Source of the DNA: Noviherbaspirillum malthae
GTDB lineage: Bacteria > Pseudomonadota > Gammaproteobacteria > Burkholderiales > Burkholderiaceae_D
NCBI RefSeq assembly: GCF_015352985.1
Contig: NZ_JACYXF010000027.1
Coordinates: forward strand, 1-64,000
DNA length: 64,000 bases
Direction: 5' to 3'
Below, piece after piece: positions 61,922-64,000 of this stretch (positions are counted from its first letter, which is position 1; each line of letters opens with the position of its first letter). The position numbers and the translations under genes were made by a program. The notes under the pieces are model-generated. The model was not told where the DNA came from and searched no databases. It was given only the letters and a program-made list of their open reading frames with translations.

Positions 61922-62128
61922 ATGTATGAATTGCAAGTCGAAGGGATGAGCTGCAACCACTGCATCAATGCAGTCACCAAGGCGGTACAGGAAGTTGATT
62001 CCGATGCGAAGGTCGATATCGTGCTCGCCGAGCAGAAAGTTTCCATCGCATCCAGCGCAGACCTGCAGCGTATCAAATCCGCTGTGGAAGAAGCCGGGTA
62101 TCCGGTACTGAGAACAAGCGCTTCATGA
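61922..62128 (+). CDS. Heavy-metal-associated domain protein, copper chaperone CopZ type
   Basis: This 68-residue ferredoxin-like HMA domain binds Cu(I) through Cys11 and Cys14 of GMSCNHC. Length and fold fit a soluble chaperone such as CopZ. A GGAG ribosome-binding site and a CueR-type promoter precede it, which indicates copper induction. No copper ATPase or CueR gene is adjacent. The 3' end meets the convergent epimerase-like gene with 6 bp overlap. Confidence 0.93.
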   Translation: MYELQVEGMSCNHCINAVTKAVQEVDSDAKVDIVLAEQKVSIASSADLQRIKSAVEEAGYPVLRTSAS

Positions 62129-63037
62129 TGGATCGGGCGGCTGCCTCATCTGCTTCAATGCGTCATCGACGCAGGGGTAGCGCAGCCGCACACCGAGCTC
62201 CAGCTTGATGCGATCATTCCGCAACCGCCTCGACTCCGACATGAACGACAGCAGCATCGGAGAAACGGCGCGAGCCAGTTCGTCGCGCGGCAGGCGCGGC
62301 GCACGCGGCAGACCGAACGCATCCGCCACCGCATCGAAATATTCTCCCATCTTGAGTTCGGAATCATCGACCGCGTGATAGACGCGGCATGACTGCGCGC
62401 GAAACAGAGCCAGCGCCGCAATGCGCGCCAGATCATCCGCATGGATGTGATTGGTGTAGACGTCGTCCTCGTCCCGCAAAGCGGGCGTACCCTTGTTCAG
62501 GCGTTCGACGGGCAGCCGGTCCTGGGCATAGATGCCCGGAACGCGCAGGATGCCAAGCCGCGCACCGGATCTCCTCGCCCACTCTCGCAGCACCTGCTCC
62601 GCATCGATGCGCCTCTTTGCGCGCGCATTCCGCGGATCGACCGTGCGCGCCTCATCGATCCAGGCACCGCCGCAGTCTCCATAGACGCCGGTCGTGCTGA
62701 TGTAAACGAGCGTGCCGCCGTGGGGTAAAATGGCGGTCAAATTGCGGGTGCGGCGGTCCTTCGGCCCTTCCGACGGCGGCGGCGCCAGGTGCACGACGTA
62801 ATGCGCCAGGCCGGCAAGGCGGGCAACGGCAGCCGGCTGGTCGAGATCGGCCACGATGGGCACGGCGCCTGCGGCACGCAACTCTCCGCAACGCGATGCC
62901 TGGCTGGTCACCGCGAACACGCGGAACCGGTTGCGCACCAAGGGAAGCAGCCGCATTCCGACATCGCCGCATCCGAGGATCAGCAAGCGCGGACGACGCA
63001 GCTTGCAAGCAGATTTTATTTCATTGTTTTTCATCAT
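62123..63037 (-). CDS. NAD(P)-binding epimerase/dehydratase-like protein (YeeZ-like SDR)
   Basis: This 304-residue extended-SDR protein has the Rossmann motif GCGDVG at 22-27 (LLILGCGDVGMRLLPLV) and the block YISTTGVYGDCGGAW. The classical Y-x3-K pair is not evident, as in YeeZ-like proteins, so catalysis is uncertain. The start at 63037 lies only 9 bp from the start of the divergent reductase gene. An antisense open frame extending beyond this start to 63904 is a shadow of that reductase gene. Confidence 0.85.
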   Translation of the reverse strand: MMKNNEIKSACKLRRPRLLILGCGDVGMRLLPLVRNRFRVFAVTSQASRCGELRAAGAVPIVADLDQPAAVARLAGLAHYVVHLAPPPSEGPKDRRTRNLTAILPHGGTLVYISTTGVYGDCGGAWIDEARTVDPRNARAKRRIDAEQVLREWARRSGARLGILRVPGIYAQDRLPVERLNKGTPALRDEDDVYTNHIHADDLARIAALALFRAQSCRVYHAVDDSELKMGEYFDAVADAFGLPRAPRLPRDELARAVSPMLLSFMSESRRLRNDRIKLELGVRLRYPCVDDALKQMRQPPDPS

Positions 63038-63046
63038 CAGGATTGT

Positions 63047-64000
63047 ATGACTTTCGATGTAACAGTACAGCCGAGCGGTCGGCAGTTCACATGCGAGGAA
63101 GGCGAAACTGTCCTCACGGCGGCGATCCGGGCTGGCATCGGCCTGCCCTACGGCTGCAAGAACGGTGCATGCGGCAGCTGCAAGGGCAAGCTGCTCGACG
63201 GCACGGTCACGCATCGCGCCCATCAGGAAAAGGCGCTGTCGGTCGCCGAGGAAGAAAAAGGCCTTGCCCTCTTCTGCTGCGCTACACCGCAGTCCAATAT
63301 CGTGATCGAGGCACGCGAAGTGGCCGGCATCGGCGAGATCCCGATCAAGAAGCTGCCGACACGCGTGGCCAAGATCGACAAGGTGACCGACGATGTCGCC
63401 ATCATCTCGCTGCAGCTTCCCGCCAACGAGCGCCTGCAATACAAGGCCGGCCAGTACATCGAATTCATGTTGAAGGACGGCAAGCGCCGCAGCTACAGCA
63501 TGGCGAATGCTCCGCATCTCGACGAGCACCTGACCCTGCACATCCGCCACATGCGCGGCGGCGTGTTCACCGATCATGTGTTCAACACGATGAAGGAACG
63601 CGACATCCTGCGTTTCGAAGGACCGCTCGGCACCTTCTTCCTGCGCGAGGATTCGGAAAAGCCGATGGTGCTGCTGGCATCCGGCACCGGCTTTGCGCCG
63701 ATCAAGGCCATCGTCGAACAGGCCATCCATAACCGGACCCTGCGGCAGATGGTGCTTTACTGGGGCGGCCGTCGCCCCAGCGACCTTTACATGCAGGCGC
63801 TGTGCGAGGAATGGGCCGCCACCTTGCCCAACTTCAAGTATGTGCCGGTCATTTCGAATGCGGAAGCGGAAGACGGCTGGACCGGCCGCACCGGCTTCGT
63901 CCACCAGGCCGTCATGCAGGACCTGCCCGACCTCTCCGGCTACCAGGTCTATGCCTGCGGCGCGCCGGTGATGGTGGATTCGGCCAAGCGGGACTTCGTG
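63047..64000 (+). CDS. CDP-6-deoxy-delta-3,4-glucoseen reductase-like NADH:ferredoxin-type reductase (3' truncated)
   Basis: The 318 residues present show a plant-type [2Fe-2S] ferredoxin domain (Cys37, Cys42, Cys45 and Cys77 or 78), an FAD-binding domain with RRSYSMAN and an NAD-binding domain with LLASGTGFAPIKAI. This order matches AscD/RfbI-type reductases and related oxygenase reductase components. No deoxysugar genes are present here, so the electron acceptor is unknown. The gene runs off the right edge, probably lacking only about 20-25 residues. Confidence 0.9.
   Translation, partial: MTFDVTVQPSGRQFTCEEGETVLTAAIRAGIGLPYGCKNGACGSCKGKLLDGTVTHRAHQEKALSVAEEEKGLALFCCATPQSNIVIEAREVAGIGEIPIKKLPTRVAKIDKVTDDVAIISLQLPANERLQYKAGQYIEFMLKDGKRRSYSMANAPHLDEHLTLHIRHMRGGVFTDHVFNTMKERDILRFEGPLGTFFLREDSEKPMVLLASGTGFAPIKAIVEQAIHNRTLRQMVLYWGGRRPSDLYMQALCEEWAATLPNFKYVPVISNAEAEDGWTGRTGFVHQAVMQDLPDLSGYQVYACGAPVMVDSAKRDFV

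Noticed and set aside
62123..63904. 593-residue frame extending the epimerase-like gene across the reductase gene
   Set aside because: The Rossmann motif places the true N-terminus at 63037; the extension is antisense to a well-defined ferredoxin-type reductase.

Overview
The window is chromosomal DNA of a high-GC betaproteobacterium, most likely of the Burkholderiales and probably Oxalobacteraceae-like (Herbaspirillum/Noviherbaspirillum type). The support is the gene orders (glyA-nrdR-minor pilins-ribD-ribE-ribB variant-ribH-nusB; ybgC-tolQRAB-pal-cpoB; dnaX-ybaB-recR), the Entner-Doudoroff layout with HexR, and a short 4.5S SRP RNA. The species call is inference. Almost everything is core genome. 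The only mobile DNA recognised is the right end of an IS3-family element at the left edge.

Layout. 1-3.3 kb: an IS3-family end lies against a DUF1800 gene whose lipoprotein signal sequence it appears to have cut, followed by an intact Tat-type DUF1501 gene. 3.7-12.8 kb: dcd, a FAD-dependent oxidoreductase with a possible coupled 24-codon upstream ORF, hrpA and argA (divergent), yggX and rpiA. 13-15 kb: a three-gene signalling operon of CheY-like receiver, CheC-like phosphatase and PAS-GGDEF diguanylate cyclase. 15.3-23.3 kb: central carbon block edd-eda / pgi-zwf-hexR-tal, with two HexR-like operators between edd and pgi. 23.5-27 kb: osmC-paiB divergent from a MocR-type regulator, then hupE. 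27-32 kb: a NitT/TauT-type ABC transporter with a CoA-transferase and an HD-type hydrolase. 32-35 kb: dnaX-ybaB-recR; dnaX carries an A9 slippery run followed at once by stops in both other frames. 35-41 kb: aidB, 4.5S RNA, ubiD, a lytic transglycosylase with a long leader, and an aminotransferase. 41-45.5 kb: riboflavin genes with nusB. 45.5-53 kb: type IV minor pilin/PilY1 operon. 53-55.4 kb: nrdR and glyA, with a ZTP-type riboswitch ahead of glyA. 55.4-61.5 kb: ydfG, ybgC and the Tol-Pal operon. 61.6-64 kb: tRNA-Lys, a copper chaperone with a CueR-type promoter, an epimerase-like gene and a truncated ferredoxin-reductase-type gene.

How it works together. zwf, edd and eda carry glucose-6-phosphate to pyruvate and glyceraldehyde-3-phosphate; pgi and tal connect this with fructose-6-phosphate and the pentose pathway; HexR is the expected regulator. 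The rib genes make FMN/FAD. The pil genes make the priming tip complex of type IV pili. Tol-Pal-CpoB links outer-membrane constriction to division.

Three related inverted GC-rich repeats (REP-like) sit only between convergent genes. The most noteworthy non-ORF signals are the dnaX slippery site, the ZTP riboswitch, the REP-like elements, the disrupted DUF1800 signal sequence, an unusual tRNA-Lys acceptor/T-stem, and the structured leaders or operators at osmC, hupE and the transglycosylase. No CRISPR array, prophage or defence island was seen.
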